DNA of 64,000 nt. Origin: Vibrio alfacsensis (GTDB taxonomy: Bacteria > Pseudomonadota > Gammaproteobacteria > Enterobacterales > Vibrionaceae). The position numbers were made by a program, and so were the translations under genes. Position 1 is the first letter of the stretch. Every line of letters begins with the position of its first letter. The DNA is taken from positions 124,001 to 188,000 of the forward strand of contig NZ_CP032094.1 of assembly GCF_003544875.1 (NCBI RefSeq), in the 5' to 3' direction. The notes below the pieces were generated by a model, which saw nothing but the letters and a program-made list of their open reading frames with translations, had not been told where the DNA came from and did no database searches. Below, piece after piece: positions 27,700 to 37,511 of this stretch.

Positions 27700-28788
27700 T
27701 TAACGTTGGAATTTCATTTTGTACATGCGCTTATCCGCTATATTGATCAGGAAGTCAATATTGTCGGCATCATGTGGGTATCTTGCGACGCCGAAGCTGG
27801 TAGATAGGTGGCGAACGTATTGAGAATGCTGAATGGGTTTTTCAAACATCGCATTGATATGGTGAGCCACCTCATCAATTTCCTCTAGTTCACTTACATT
27901 GATGAGAATTGCAAACTCATCACCGCCCATACGATAGACACGAAAATCGTCCAGCGCCATGTGTTTTAAACGATCTGAAACTTCAATTAACACTTGGTCC
28001 CCAATCTGATGCCCCATGGTGTCGTTGATGTCTTTAAAGCCGTTTAAATCGAGTAACAGCAGTGAAAATGGTGTGCTGCTTTTCTCGCGCTGATGCAAAT
28101 CGATAAACAGTGCGCTGCGATTGGCGAGGTTAGTAAGAGGATCACTTAGAGCCTGCTTGCGATGGAATTTGGATTCACGTTGATAAAAGTAGGTGAGCAT
28201 CGCGACACTCAGCACGAAAATGCCTAACAATATGTATTGTGCTTGAAGTAACTGGTAGGCCTTTTGCTGCTGTTGCTCGTACAGTGGGCTGGCAACTCGA
28301 AAGTTTAGGGTGACGTAATCAATCATTTCAAGATAGAGATTTTGAGTGGCACGATAGAACTGGTTTGCCGCGACATTGCTGCCGGTTTTAGCTTCCACTA
28401 GGATGGGCTCCAATTGGATAAACTTATCAAACAGTGAAATGAAGTACTGACGCACCTCTTCGCGAGACAAGAAAGAATCCGCTTCTTTGTTGTTGATAAG
28501 CAAATCAAACCGACTCCAAGCCAATTCATATTGCAGCACTGTACTATCAATGTTGATCACACTTTCGTTTAAGCGTCGAGCTTCTCCGACGAGTTCTGAA
28601 AGTTCTTTTGAAAGATGGAATAAAAACCATGTGGCTTGGTTTTGTTGATTAGAATAGGTTTGTGTAAGCGCTCGAGTCTCTTTTAGTAAAGCAATGTTGG
28701 CGAGCAGTAATGCTAAAGCAAAAGTGACTAATAATGCTTTGCTTCGCGTTGAAATTGGTCCTGGGCTGAGCGTGTTGAGGTTGGCCAT
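27700..28788 (-). CDS. membrane diguanylate cyclase (GGDEF)
   Basis: A 362-residue protein that should make cyclic-di-GMP from GTP. It has a TM helix near residues 16-36, a periplasmic helical sensor of about 140 residues, a second TM helix (QAQYILLGIFVLSVAMLTYFYQ, about 185-205) and a GGDEF domain (DPLTNLANRSALF to the end). The active-site signature is intact (RMGGDEFAIL), as is the nucleotide-binding DLNGFKDINDTMGH. No RxxD inhibitory site is obvious before the signature. It lies 29 bases after a gene for a molybdopterin-fold periplasmic protein, a likely sensory partner. Confidence 0.88.
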   Translation of the reverse strand: MANLNTLSPGPISTRSKALLVTFALALLLANIALLKETRALTQTYSNQQNQATWFLFHLSKELSELVGEARRLNESVINIDSTVLQYELAWSRFDLLINNKEADSFLSREEVRQYFISLFDKFIQLEPILVEAKTGSNVAANQFYRATQNLYLEMIDYVTLNFRVASPLYEQQQQKAYQLLQAQYILLGIFVLSVAMLTYFYQRESKFHRKQALSDPLTNLANRSALFIDLHQREKSSTPFSLLLLDLNGFKDINDTMGHQIGDQVLIEVSDRLKHMALDDFRVYRMGGDEFAILINVSELEEIDEVAHHINAMFEKPIQHSQYVRHLSTSFGVARYPHDADNIDFLINIADKRMYKMKFQR

Positions 28789-28817
28789 CTATGGGTCTTC
28801 TTTTATTTTTATACGAC

Positions 28818-29270
28818 TTATTTTATTTTTATGCGATTGAGTTGCCACACCATTTGAGAATGGTATTGGCTGATATTTATTTCTGGGTATTCAGCTAACG
28901 GGTAGATTAGCCAGTAAGGCCCTTTGTGTCTTATTTTGATGTAATGATCGTTTTGCTTGTATGCCACTATCGGTTGATATTGAAGAATGTCTTGTTTGGA
29001 TAGATAGGCGTGGTAATCGTTTAACGCTCTGAGTTCTACTGTATTTGGCACTTCACCATAGGCACTAACGAGTAACGTACTGAGCTTAACCCCAATAAAT
29101 TTTTCAGGGCGTTCTAGCCAAGGAAGTGATGTGTGGTATGTCGTTGCAGGAAAAGCTTCTAAATCGCTTAAAGATAAGATGACATCGGAACTTTCAGGCT
29201 GACTAAACTGTAATGAGTTCGCAAAAACCATAGGGGTGCACAAAGTCAAAGTGAGTATCGTTTTTTTCAT
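28818..29270 (-). CDS. periplasmic molybdopterin-binding-fold (SUOX-like) protein
   Basis: A 150-residue secreted protein with signal peptide MKKTILTLTLCTPMVFA. The mature part has the small oxidoreductase-molybdopterin domain pattern (FPATTYHTSLPW, KFIGVKLSTLLVSAYGE, ALNDYHAYLSKQDI, KGPYWLIYPLAEYPE). These domains are commonly encoded beside GGDEF genes, as here. The only Cys is in the signal peptide, so the mature protein lacks the Cys that ligates molybdenum in YedY/sulfite oxidase. It is therefore probably a ligand-binding or sensor domain, not an active enzyme. Confidence 0.7.
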   Translation of the reverse strand: MKKTILTLTLCTPMVFANSLQFSQPESSDVILSLSDLEAFPATTYHTSLPWLERPEKFIGVKLSTLLVSAYGEVPNTVELRALNDYHAYLSKQDILQYQPIVAYKQNDHYIKIRHKGPYWLIYPLAEYPEINISQYHSQMVWQLNRIKIK

Positions 29271-29431
29271 TTCTTGCGCTCTGGCTACTCCTCTTTGATT
29301 TGGTACAGGGATGAAAATGCATTTTAGAAAATACTTGAGCTAATCTATAGATTTATAGAATCAAATTAGAGTGGAAAATAACTGCTGAAAGATTGTTCGT
29401 CAAGGCTAAAGATATATACAAGGAGAGACTT

Positions 29432-29797
29432 GTGTTTGATTGGTATTATAAGGTTATCCTCAATTACACCGTGTTTAGTGGCCGAGCTAGACGCTTGGAA
29501 TATTGGTATTTTACCTTAGTGAACGTATTGGTTAATTTAGTTATGGCGATCATTGACCGACTGATTGGCCTCGTTGTTCATATAGAAAATTTTGGCTTTT
29601 TTGGCATGATCTACGCACTGTTTATCATGATTCCATCCATTGCAGTGACCGTTCGACGTCTTCATGATTCTGGTCGAACAGGGTGGTGGGCACTGATCGC
29701 ATTGGTGCCAATTATCGGCATTGTCGTGCTGTTGTACTTTCTTGTTCAAGATAGTGAGGAGGGCTCGAACCAGTACGGAGCGAACCCTAAAGCGTGA
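29432..29797 (+). CDS. DUF805 inner-membrane protein
   Basis: A 121-residue membrane protein of the DUF805 family. It opens with FDWYYKVILNYTVFSGRARRLEYW, has three or four TM helices and the conserved AVTVRRLHDSGRTGWW loop, and ends DSEEGSNQYGANPKA. The start is GTG 29432, chosen because AAGGAGAG (29420-29427) lies 4 bases upstream and the family begins here; a longer in-frame start at 29393 has no ribosome site. Function of the family is not established. Confidence 0.85.
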   Translation: MFDWYYKVILNYTVFSGRARRLEYWYFTLVNVLVNLVMAIIDRLIGLVVHIENFGFFGMIYALFIMIPSIAVTVRRLHDSGRTGWWALIALVPIIGIVVLLYFLVQDSEEGSNQYGANPKA

Positions 29798-29922
29798 TGA
29801 CGAAGTGTTAACTTCAAAATAAACATCAATTTCTGTAACTATTCATGGCCTAAAGTAAACCATGGCTTAAAGTAAATTACGATTAAACGCAGATCATGAC
29901 TTCAAGCAAATGAGCCTTTACC

Positions 29923-30762
29923 TCAAACAAATAAGTGCTTTGCGTGGAAGTTGAGGTGATCGGCAATGAAAGTCGAGATAAAGAAGTAGCTGTGGTCATA
30001 GCCGGATTGCATGCGAACTTCTACCGCTGAATCGTGTGTTTTTGCTGCGGCGATTAACGCCTCAGGCTTCAATTGCTCAGCAAGGAAGTTATCCGCATCA
30101 CCTTGGTCTACCAAGATTGGCAACGGTGATTTAGCTTGCTTTAGCAACTCGCTTGCGTCGCACTGCTTCCAGCTTTTGATATCAGTGCCTAGGTAGGCGG
30201 TAAACGCTTTTTGGCCCCAAGGACATTGCATTGGGTTACTGATTGGGCTGAACGCTGAAATTGAACGGTACTGATCTGAATTTTTTAGACCAATGGTGAT
30301 CGCACCGTGACCACCCATGCTGTGACCCGAAATCGACTTCACATCAGAGACTGGGAAGTTGCTTTCAATGATCGCAGGCAATTCTTTGGTGATGTAATCG
30401 TACATATGGTAGTGACGTGACCATGGCTCTTGAGTGGCGTTTAGGTAGAAACCTGCGCCTTTACCCAAATCGTAGTTTTCGTCGTCTGTAACGTCGTCAC
30501 CACGTGGGCTGGTATCTGGTGCCACAATGGCGATACCTAACTCAGCCGCCATGCGAAACGCGCCTGCTTTCTGCATGAAGTTCTCATCGGTACACGTCAA
30601 GCCAGACAACCAGTAAACCACAGGCACTGGGTTTGATTTGGTTGCGTTTGGTGGCAAGAAGATCGCGAAGCGCATGTTGCAGTTCAAAGCGCGAGATTCG
30701 TGTGTGTACTGTTTATGCCAACCACCGAATACTTTGGCTTGGCTTAGGCTTTCAATGGTCAT
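29923..30762 (-). CDS. fghA: S-formylglutathione hydrolase
   Basis: A 279-residue alpha/beta-hydrolase that splits S-formylglutathione to formate and glutathione, the second step of formaldehyde detoxification. Nucleophile Ser lies in SGHSMGGHGA, acid Asp in LVDQGDADNFL and His in GYDHSYFFI. The start ATG at 30762 follows a GAGAG site and gives the normal family length; an in-frame upstream start at 30804 would add 14 unlikely residues. It lies 155 bases downstream of adhC in the same direction. Confidence 0.92.
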   Translation of the reverse strand: MTIESLSQAKVFGGWHKQYTHESRALNCNMRFAIFLPPNATKSNPVPVVYWLSGLTCTDENFMQKAGAFRMAAELGIAIVAPDTSPRGDDVTDDENYDLGKGAGFYLNATQEPWSRHYHMYDYITKELPAIIESNFPVSDVKSISGHSMGGHGAITIGLKNSDQYRSISAFSPISNPMQCPWGQKAFTAYLGTDIKSWKQCDASELLKQAKSPLPILVDQGDADNFLAEQLKPEALIAAAKTHDSAVEVRMQSGYDHSYFFISTFIADHLNFHAKHLFV

Positions 30763-30917
30763 GAATAATCTCTCGATAAAACAATGATTTTTAACGGCGG
30801 ACAAGACCGTTAAAGACAGCGGATGGCTCTCTTCTCAAAGGAGAACGTATCCAGTGAGAAGAGCGCCTATTTCAAATTTTCAAATATCAGTCACATTACG
30901 TGAGCTGCTATCTTGGA

Positions 30918-32078
<1,161 letters not shown>

Positions 32079-32108
32079 TTATATTCTTAATATAGGGAGT
32101 GACGTCAT

Positions 32109-32126
32109 AAGCGTAGTTGAGGTTTT
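32109..32126. promoter_or_regulatory. degenerate copy of MerR-type operator in adhC promoter
   Basis: The 18-bp string aagcgtagttgaggtttt is identical to 32300-32317 near or in the NAT promoter. Only one half (ttgaggt) of the dyad is conserved here; the other half reads gtcataa. It lies 43 bases upstream of the adhC start. Confidence 0.55.
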
Positions 32127-32291
32127 CTTACTGCGCTGCGTCGTTTTGTTGGTGCCCATTTTAGGTATTTATAGAAAAATGATAATCCGGCTAAATTGAA
32201 AATGATTTTTACGCATGTGTAATAATTAGTATTATGTGCCACTAATTTGTGCGACTAAGATTAAGAAGTAAAACAAAAGCCACTTTAGGGT

Positions 32292-32322
32292 TTGACCTCA
32301 AGCGTAGTTGAGGTTTTATTGT
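32292..32322 (+). promoter_or_regulatory. MerR-type promoter of NAT gene
   Basis: The dyad ACCTCAA-N6-TTGAGGT (32295-32314) lies inside a promoter with -35 TTGACC (32292-32297), a 19-bp spacer and -10 TATTGT (32317-32322). An over-long 19-bp spacer filled by a dyad is the hallmark of promoters activated by MerR-family regulators. Half-sites resemble the SoxR/NmlR class. No MerR gene is in the window. Confidence 0.65.
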
Positions 32323-32359
32323 GTCGGCCATTGCGAACAAACATCGATTTAGGATCAAA

Positions 32360-33154
32360 ATGAACAACACAGATTTACAGGCTTACTTAAACAAGATTGG
32401 CGTAACGCAGCAATTGGACGTCAGCGTGGATACCCTCTTTGCGCTGCATAATGCTCAGCATCGCCGTCTGCCATTTGAGAACTTTGATATCTCATTAGGT
32501 AGAGGTATTTCGATTGCTGAACAAGACATCATCGACAAGCTGGTTTACCACGAGCGCGGTGGTTACTGTTTCGAACTGAATGGTCTGCTGTTAAGAGTGC
32601 TACAAAACGTTGGCTTTGACGCAAGGCCCCTCTTAGGACGTGTGCATTTATCGGGCACACCATCGGGCAGAACTCATCAGTTTACTTTGGTGACGCTAGG
32701 GGAAGAAAAGTGGATCGTCGATGTGGGCTTTGGTTCAAATACACCACGTGCACCATTGCCATTTGTGCTTAACCAAGTCATTCATACCGATTTACAAACG
32801 TTCCGTATAATTGAAGATGAACGATTGGGTTACATGTTACAAGGTCAATCGCATGAAGACGCGAGTCAATGGTTAAACCTTTATAGTTTCGATTTTGATT
32901 ATGTTTTTGATGGTGACATCGCGTGTGGCAACTATTTTGCGTCGACGTCACCGGATTCGCGATTTACCACGAATCGCGTTGCGGCGCTGGCGACGGATTC
33001 CGGAATTATCACCTTAGCAAATTTCATCTTGAAGCAACGCGTGAACGGAGACGTTGTGGAAACATTATTGGCTGACGATGCATCTTATTTACGTGTAATT
33101 AAACAGTACTTCGGTATTGAACTTGATTCCGCCTATCAAGATTTAAAACTCTGA
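32360..33154 (+). CDS. nat: arylamine N-acetyltransferase
   Basis: A 264-residue enzyme that transfers acetyl from acetyl-CoA to arylamines, hydrazines or related amines. The catalytic triad is visible at typical positions: Cys70 in RGGYCFELNG, His106 in RTHQFTLV and Asp121 in VDVGFG. The start ATG 32360 has AGGA at 32351-32354 and gives the standard length; a GTG at 32321 lies inside the -10 region and is unlikely. The gene is divergent from adhC and expressed from a MerR-type promoter. Confidence 0.9.
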   Translation: MNNTDLQAYLNKIGVTQQLDVSVDTLFALHNAQHRRLPFENFDISLGRGISIAEQDIIDKLVYHERGGYCFELNGLLLRVLQNVGFDARPLLGRVHLSGTPSGRTHQFTLVTLGEEKWIVDVGFGSNTPRAPLPFVLNQVIHTDLQTFRIIEDERLGYMLQGQSHEDASQWLNLYSFDFDYVFDGDIACGNYFASTSPDSRFTTNRVAALATDSGIITLANFILKQRVNGDVVETLLADDASYLRVIKQYFGIELDSAYQDLKL

Positions 33155-33309
33155 GACTAACGAATAACTTCTGCTGTTCAGGCAGAGATATTCAACGAAC
33201 AAGCGCTTCCTAGTGAGCAAGCGCGACCTAATCGTTCTTAAATGAGTTTTCTCGGCTTAAGTGTTTGTGTGAGAATACGCTCAGAATAACCGTCCAAAGG
33301 AATTTAAAC

Positions 33310-34179
33310 ATGGCGAATTGGGAAGGCGTGAGTGAATTTGTCGCCGTGGCAGAAACCAACAGCTTCACCGGTGCAGCAAATAAGCTGAAAACATCCGTTG
33401 CACAGATCAGTCGTCGCGTTTCAGCATTAGAAGAACGACTCGCTGTTAAATTGTTGCACCGTACCACTCGTCGAGTCTCGCTTTCAGAAGCCGGTCAGCT
33501 TTATTACCAACAGTGTAAGCACCTGGTTGAGGGGTTAGAGCTTGCAGAATTAGCGGTGACACAGATGCAGGCCGAACCAAAAGGTCTACTAAAAGTAACT
33601 GCGCCTGTGACCTATGGTGAGATGAACCTAGCGCCATTATTGCATCAGTTCATCGAGAAATACCCGCAGGTGAATCTTGATTTGATTTTGACCAACCAAA
33701 AACTGGATTTGATCGAACAAGGTGTGGATGTGGCTGTCCGTTTAGGGCGCTTGCAAGACTCTAGCTTGATCGCTAAGCGCCTGTCATCTCGTCAATTGTA
33801 CGTGTGTGCGAGCCCGGCGTATTTAGAGCGATTTGGTGAGCCGCATACTTTGTCTGAACTTAGTCATCACCAATGTTTAGTGGGGACCGCCGATTATTGG
33901 CATTTTAAAGAGAAGATGCGCGAGAAGTCTCTGCGTGTTTCTGGCCGTATTAAATGTAACAGTGGTTTTGCTTTGGTGGATGCAGCGAAACGGAGCTTAG
34001 GCTTGGTACAATTGCCGGATTATTATGTACAAGAAGCGCTAGATAATGGCGAGCTGGTGGAAGTGCTTACCGATTACCGAGACGATCGTGAAGGTATTTG
34101 GGCACTGTACCCTCAAAACCGTAACCTCTCTCCAAAAGTTCGATTACTGATTGACTTTTTGGCTGAGCACCTTAGCTGA
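33310..34179 (+). CDS. LysR-family transcriptional regulator
   Basis: A 289-residue regulator. The N-terminal winged helix-turn-helix reads FVAVAETNSFTGAANKLKTSVAQISRRVSALEERL; the effector-binding domain follows (LLKVTAPVTYGEMNLAPLL, VAVRLGRLQDSSLIAKRL, CASPAYLERFG). It is of the small CrgA/DsdC-like subgroup often controlling an adjacent gene. ATG 33310 with AGGAA 8 bases upstream is preferred to an in-frame start at 33265. It follows the NAT gene in the same direction, a possible but unproven target. Confidence 0.88.
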   Translation: MANWEGVSEFVAVAETNSFTGAANKLKTSVAQISRRVSALEERLAVKLLHRTTRRVSLSEAGQLYYQQCKHLVEGLELAELAVTQMQAEPKGLLKVTAPVTYGEMNLAPLLHQFIEKYPQVNLDLILTNQKLDLIEQGVDVAVRLGRLQDSSLIAKRLSSRQLYVCASPAYLERFGEPHTLSELSHHQCLVGTADYWHFKEKMREKSLRVSGRIKCNSGFALVDAAKRSLGLVQLPDYYVQEALDNGELVEVLTDYRDDREGIWALYPQNRNLSPKVRLLIDFLAEHLS

Positions 34180-34200
34180 GTTGCGGATTGTAAGTGTAGG

Positions 34201-34234
34201 ATAAGCCAAGTTAGCTATGTGCGACTTGGCTTAT
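34201..34234. terminator. hairpin between convergent lysR and siderophore genes
   Basis: An 11-bp stem (ataagccaagt with acttggcttat, 12-nt loop) with T-rich flanks lies between converging genes. Confidence 0.65.
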
Positions 34235-34267
34235 TTATAGCAAGTAAGAATAACGAGCAAGTTGGAA

Positions 34268-35059
34268 TTACTGCTCGTTTAACTCCGCATCTTTTTGCTT
34301 AATCGCTTTGTGCCCATCTTCTGCCACGCCTTGTTTCCAGTAGCTGCTGATGTAGATGTTTTCGCGATTAACTTCTTTCTCGTTACGGAAGTACTGACGC
34401 AGCGCGCGCATTGAATCGAATTCGCACGCACACCATACGCCCACTTCGCCCTCTTGCCACTCAAGTTCGCGAACTTTATCGACGAGAGATAGTTCTGTTA
34501 CCCAGTGGATTTCCATTCCTGCTGGTGCATCTAAAGGTTGAATATCGGCTTCCGTAATAACACTGATCACAGCGTAGCCTTTCGCGTCTTCTGGTAGATT
34601 ACGGATCTTTGCTGATAACGCTGGTAATGCGGTCATATCTGCTGCCATGAAGAACCAATCTGCCTCATGATTGAGGTTAGAGATGCTGCCAGGACCTGCG
34701 ATGTTAATGGTGTCCCCCTCTTTTGCTGACATCGCCCAGCGCGCAGCGAACCCGCACTGCAGGTCTTCTGTAATGTGACGTACAAAGTCGACTTCGATGG
34801 TGCAGGCTTGTAAGTCGATACGGCGAATGGTGTAGGTACGCATGACAGGACGGTTGTCTTCAGAGAAACCTTGAATTTCAGTGCCGCCTTTCTCGTTGAA
34901 TAACAGTTTGATGTAACTGCCCTCGCAACCGAGAGGGAATTGACCTAATGCCTCACCTTGCAAAGTAAGACGCTGCATATTTGGAGTGATAGCTTCTGTG
35001 CGAATTACGGTAAGTGCTTTTGGCTGTGGTTTTTTTTTCATTTTATTTTGCATCTTCAT
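34268..35059 (-). CDS. siderophore-interacting protein (ViuB-like ferric reductase)
   Basis: A 263-residue FAD- and NAD(P)H-dependent reductase that releases iron from ferric siderophores in the cytoplasm. The FAD-binding motif is RPVMRTYTIRR near residue 70; the AGPGSISNL and MAADMTALPALSAKI segments belong to the SIP family, and the C-terminal region has WCACEFDSMRALRQYFR and YISSYWKQG. ATG 35059 follows AGG (6-base spacing) and is preferred to an upstream in-frame ATG at 35104. A Fur-like site (35068-35080) overlaps the leader, fitting iron control. Confidence 0.87.
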   Translation of the reverse strand: MKMQNKMKKKPQPKALTVIRTEAITPNMQRLTLQGEALGQFPLGCEGSYIKLLFNEKGGTEIQGFSEDNRPVMRTYTIRRIDLQACTIEVDFVRHITEDLQCGFAARWAMSAKEGDTINIAGPGSISNLNHEADWFFMAADMTALPALSAKIRNLPEDAKGYAVISVITEADIQPLDAPAGMEIHWVTELSLVDKVRELEWQEGEVGVWCACEFDSMRALRQYFRNEKEVNRENIYISSYWKQGVAEDGHKAIKQKDAELNEQ

Positions 35060-35067
35060 ATCAACCT

Positions 35068-35080
35068 GATAACTATTCTC
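35068..35080 (-). promoter_or_regulatory. possible Fur site
   Basis: Minus-strand GAGAATAGTTATC matches the GATAATNATTATC core of the Fur 7-1-7 motif at 10 of the 12 specified positions. It sits just upstream of the siderophore-interacting gene start, a family commonly controlled by Fur. Confidence 0.45.
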
Positions 35081-35255
35081 TTTCTCATTTAATGGTATCA
35101 ACATACTAGGTGAGAGGGTAGCGTCTTTATCTAAATTTACACTGTGAATTGAGATTGAGCGAAGAATCCAACGTATTTTTAAATGTACTAAGTCGCTAAG
35201 GTCGGACAGAAGTTCTGTGTGAACCAGAGGGGCAATTGGACAAATAGATACAAAT

Positions 35256-35275
35256 TAGGGCACATAAGTGCCCTA
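35256..35275 (-). terminator. hairpin after LysE/RhtB gene
   Basis: A perfect 8-bp stem (tagggcac with gtgcccta, 4-nt loop) lies 53 bases past the exporter stop. The T tract is weak. Confidence 0.5.
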
Positions 35276-35327
35276 GATTGAATAGAGACTTAAGTTTGAT
35301 TCATCTATTTGTTCATGTTTTTGCCAT

Positions 35328-35912
35328 TTATATCATTGGAATAGTAGATAAAAGCAAGAGTGTAGCCATGCCATAATTGAAGCTTTTTACTCGTTTGCTT
35401 GTGGTTAGCCAACGCTGAAGTTGCATGCCTGCTGTTGTCCAAAAAGTGACCGATGGTAGATTTGCCACACAGAAGATACCCGCGATGAAAGCCAGCTCCA
35501 ACCAAGCCCCTCCATTGCTATAAACCGTGATAGCCGTTAGTGCCATTGACCAACCTTTTGGGTTCACCCATTGAAAGGCCACCGCGCCAAAAAAGCTCAT
35601 TGGACGGTAATCTCCCTTAACTTCCGTTTTGCTGCTGGTGGCGATTTTATAGGTGAGATACAACAAATACGTCAGACTCAGGACTTTGAGAATGTTGTGT
35701 GTGATGGGATAAGCATGAAACAAGCCCATTAAGCCGACACCAACCAACATCAGCATTGCCGCAAAGCCAAGTATGATGCCTAACATGTGTGGGATAGTAC
35801 GTTTAAAGCCGACATTCGCACCAGAAGTCATGAGCATAATGTTATTTGGGCCAGGGGTGAACGTCGAGACAAACGCAAACAGTGCCAAAGCACCAAGTTG
35901 GTGGTATTCCAT
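35328..35912 (-). CDS. LysE/RhtB-family amino-acid exporter
   Basis: A 194-residue membrane protein with about six TM helices. The family signature FVSTFTPGPNNIMLMTSGANVGFKRTIPHMLGI opens it, and FQWVNPKGWSMALTAITVY is the conserved mid-protein motif. Members export amino acids such as threonine, homoserine or leucine. It is divergent from an Lrp/AsnC gene across about 150 bases, the usual arrangement for an exporter and its amino-acid-responsive regulator. Confidence 0.88.
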   Translation of the reverse strand: MEYHQLGALALFAFVSTFTPGPNNIMLMTSGANVGFKRTIPHMLGIILGFAAMLMLVGVGLMGLFHAYPITHNILKVLSLTYLLYLTYKIATSSKTEVKGDYRPMSFFGAVAFQWVNPKGWSMALTAITVYSNGGAWLELAFIAGIFCVANLPSVTFWTTAGMQLQRWLTTSKRVKSFNYGMATLLLLSTIPMI

Positions 35913-36060
35913 AATGGGTTCCTAGATTTCGTTTTTGCCTGTTCATTGGTAGGCAAAGGGTTACGTTTCTGACCGGTCGAGAACAATGATAGGTAGAAGT
36001 GTCATCAATTTTGTGTTTTTATTTGATGAAAAATTACACACTAAACAACAAAAGGCTATT

Positions 36061-36501
36061 ATGGATAGGTTTGATGAAAGGATATTGCAATCGCTTAAAT
36101 CGGACGGAAGAATCTCCAATGTAGAGCTGTCTGAGCGAGTAGGATTATCTCCATCTGCGACTTTGCGTCGAGTGCAAGATTTAGAGCGTAAAGGGATTAT
36201 CAAGGGCTATCGAGCGTTACTTGATAATCAAAAAATGGGGATTGGGTTCATTGCTTATGTATCGATTGGATTGGCTTCTCACTCTAAAAAAGCGCAATTG
36301 GGTTTTGAAGAGCATGTGCGTTTTGTCAATGAAGTGGTGGAGTGTCATAACATCACTGGAGCCAACGAGTATTTGCTTCGAGTAGAAACGCACGATCTTG
36401 CATCCTACAAAGCATTTCATGCGGATGTTTTAGGAGAATGCGAACACGTCAAAGCGATCACGACCATGGTGGTCATGGACACACCAAAAGATGAACGCTA
36501 G
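36061..36501 (+). CDS. Lrp/AsnC-family transcriptional regulator
   Basis: A 146-residue regulator with an N-terminal helix-turn-helix (DERILQSLKSDGRISNVELSERVGLSPSATLRRVQDLERKGII) and a C-terminal RAM effector domain (FNEVVECHNITGANEYLLRVETHDLASYKAFHADVLG). The ATG at 36061 has AAAGG 5 bases upstream and begins the normal Lrp fold; longer in-frame starts back to 35986 would lack homology. Divergent from the LysE/RhtB exporter, its probable target. Confidence 0.88.
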   Translation: MDRFDERILQSLKSDGRISNVELSERVGLSPSATLRRVQDLERKGIIKGYRALLDNQKMGIGFIAYVSIGLASHSKKAQLGFEEHVRFVNEVVECHNITGANEYLLRVETHDLASYKAFHADVLGECEHVKAITTMVVMDTPKDER

Positions 36502-36530
36502 GAAGTGCAATAAGACGCGACGATGACCCG

Positions 36531-37166
36531 TTATTGACTGGAATTTTTGTCGCTATTTGTCCAAGGTTGCCAATTCATCATCGCGATATCAGCAAGTTTG
36601 AGCATAGGAATGTCTTCGTGGGTATCACCATACGCATAAACAGTGCAGTAATGGCTTAGATCAAATGTGGCGGTGACTCGCTCGACTTTTCTTTCTAAGC
36701 TGCAATCGCCATATCGATAAAGGCCACTCATTCGTTTGCTGTCATTAAGCACTTCACTACACAGCAAGTGGTAACCCTGAGCATCACACCAAGGTTTTAA
36801 GTAAGCGTTAAGCGAGGCTGAGACAATCACAATGGTATCCCCTCGACGTTGATGCCAATCGAGCTTTTCTTTTGCTTGTGGGCGAAGATGGCGAATGATC
36901 ACGTCACGAGCGAATCTCTCACCTAATACTTTGACTTGTTCGGCGTCTCGACCTGAGAACGCAATAACGCTCGCAATGGGGCGCATGCGACGTGCTGGAA
37001 TAATGCCGACTTTGTATAACATATAGAATGGCGTGATCACGATCTTACCAAGCCATTTTCGTAAGCCTGTCGCCGAATAGTTGAGGAATAGACTGAACAT
37101 ATCCTCATCAGTGATCGTGCCATCAAAATCAAAGAGTGCGAGAGCTGGCCTCGTTATTTCAGACAA
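36531..37166 (-). CDS. HAD-IB phosphatase (PSPase-like)
   Basis: A 211-residue hydrolase of the phosphoserine-phosphatase-like HAD-IB class. Motif I is LFDFDGTITDEDMF, motif II VIVSASLNAYLKPWC, motif III includes Lys in GDCSLERKVERV, and motif IV is AYGDTHEDIPML. A hydrophobic stretch in the cap (KIVITPFYMLYKVGI) is typical of the CicA/YfhB-like lineage acting on lipid-related phosphates. Substrate not determined by sequence. It lies 15 bases after the SMR-like gene and may be co-transcribed with it. Confidence 0.82.
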   Translation of the reverse strand: MSEITRPALALFDFDGTITDEDMFSLFLNYSATGLRKWLGKIVITPFYMLYKVGIIPARRMRPIASVIAFSGRDAEQVKVLGERFARDVIIRHLRPQAKEKLDWHQRRGDTIVIVSASLNAYLKPWCDAQGYHLLCSEVLNDSKRMSGLYRYGDCSLERKVERVTATFDLSHYCTVYAYGDTHEDIPMLKLADIAMMNWQPWTNSDKNSSQ

Positions 37167-37181
37167 TCTGTAGCCTTGGTA

Positions 37182-37511
37182 TTAATGTGCGTGTCCATGT
37201 GAGAAGTTTATCACCATCACACCTGCAGCGATAAGTGCCATTCCAATCCAAAGGCTAGTATCCATGTGTTGGCGATATACTAATTGAGATATTAAGGTTA
37301 CCGATACAATTGCCAATCCCGCCCATAATGCATGGACAATCCCGACTGGCATTCCTCCTTTCATAGCTTGAGCTAAACAGACAAATGCGGCTAGGTGACC
37401 AAGTAAGACAAGTGTTGCCGGGATGGGTTTACTAAAACCATCCGTCGCTTTAAGTGCTACATGTGAAAGGGCTTTCGCGCCCACGCCTAAAAGTAAGAAA
37501 AACCAGCTCAT
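37182..37511 (-). CDS. SMR-like four-helix membrane protein lacking the conserved Glu
   Basis: A 109-residue protein with four TM helices and the small-multidrug-resistance pattern (MPVGIVHALWAGLAIVSVTLISQLVYRQHMDTSLWIGMALIAAGVMVINF). In EmrE/Gdx proteins Glu14 in the first helix carries protons and substrate. By alignment of GVGAKALSHVALK with the EmrE helix, this position is Lys13. So drug/proton antiport in the classical way is unlikely. The tail is His-rich (HGHAH). It may be a chaperone subunit of an SMR pair or have another function. Confidence 0.7.
   Translation of the reverse strand: MSWFFLLLGVGAKALSHVALKATDGFSKPIPATLVLLGHLAAFVCLAQAMKGGMPVGIVHALWAGLAIVSVTLISQLVYRQHMDTSLWIGMALIAAGVMVINFSHGHAH

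Noticed and set aside
32295..32314. Calling the dyad a SoxR box
   Set aside because: Half-sites match the SoxR/NmlR class but the centre differs and no soxR is present; only MerR-type is claimed.
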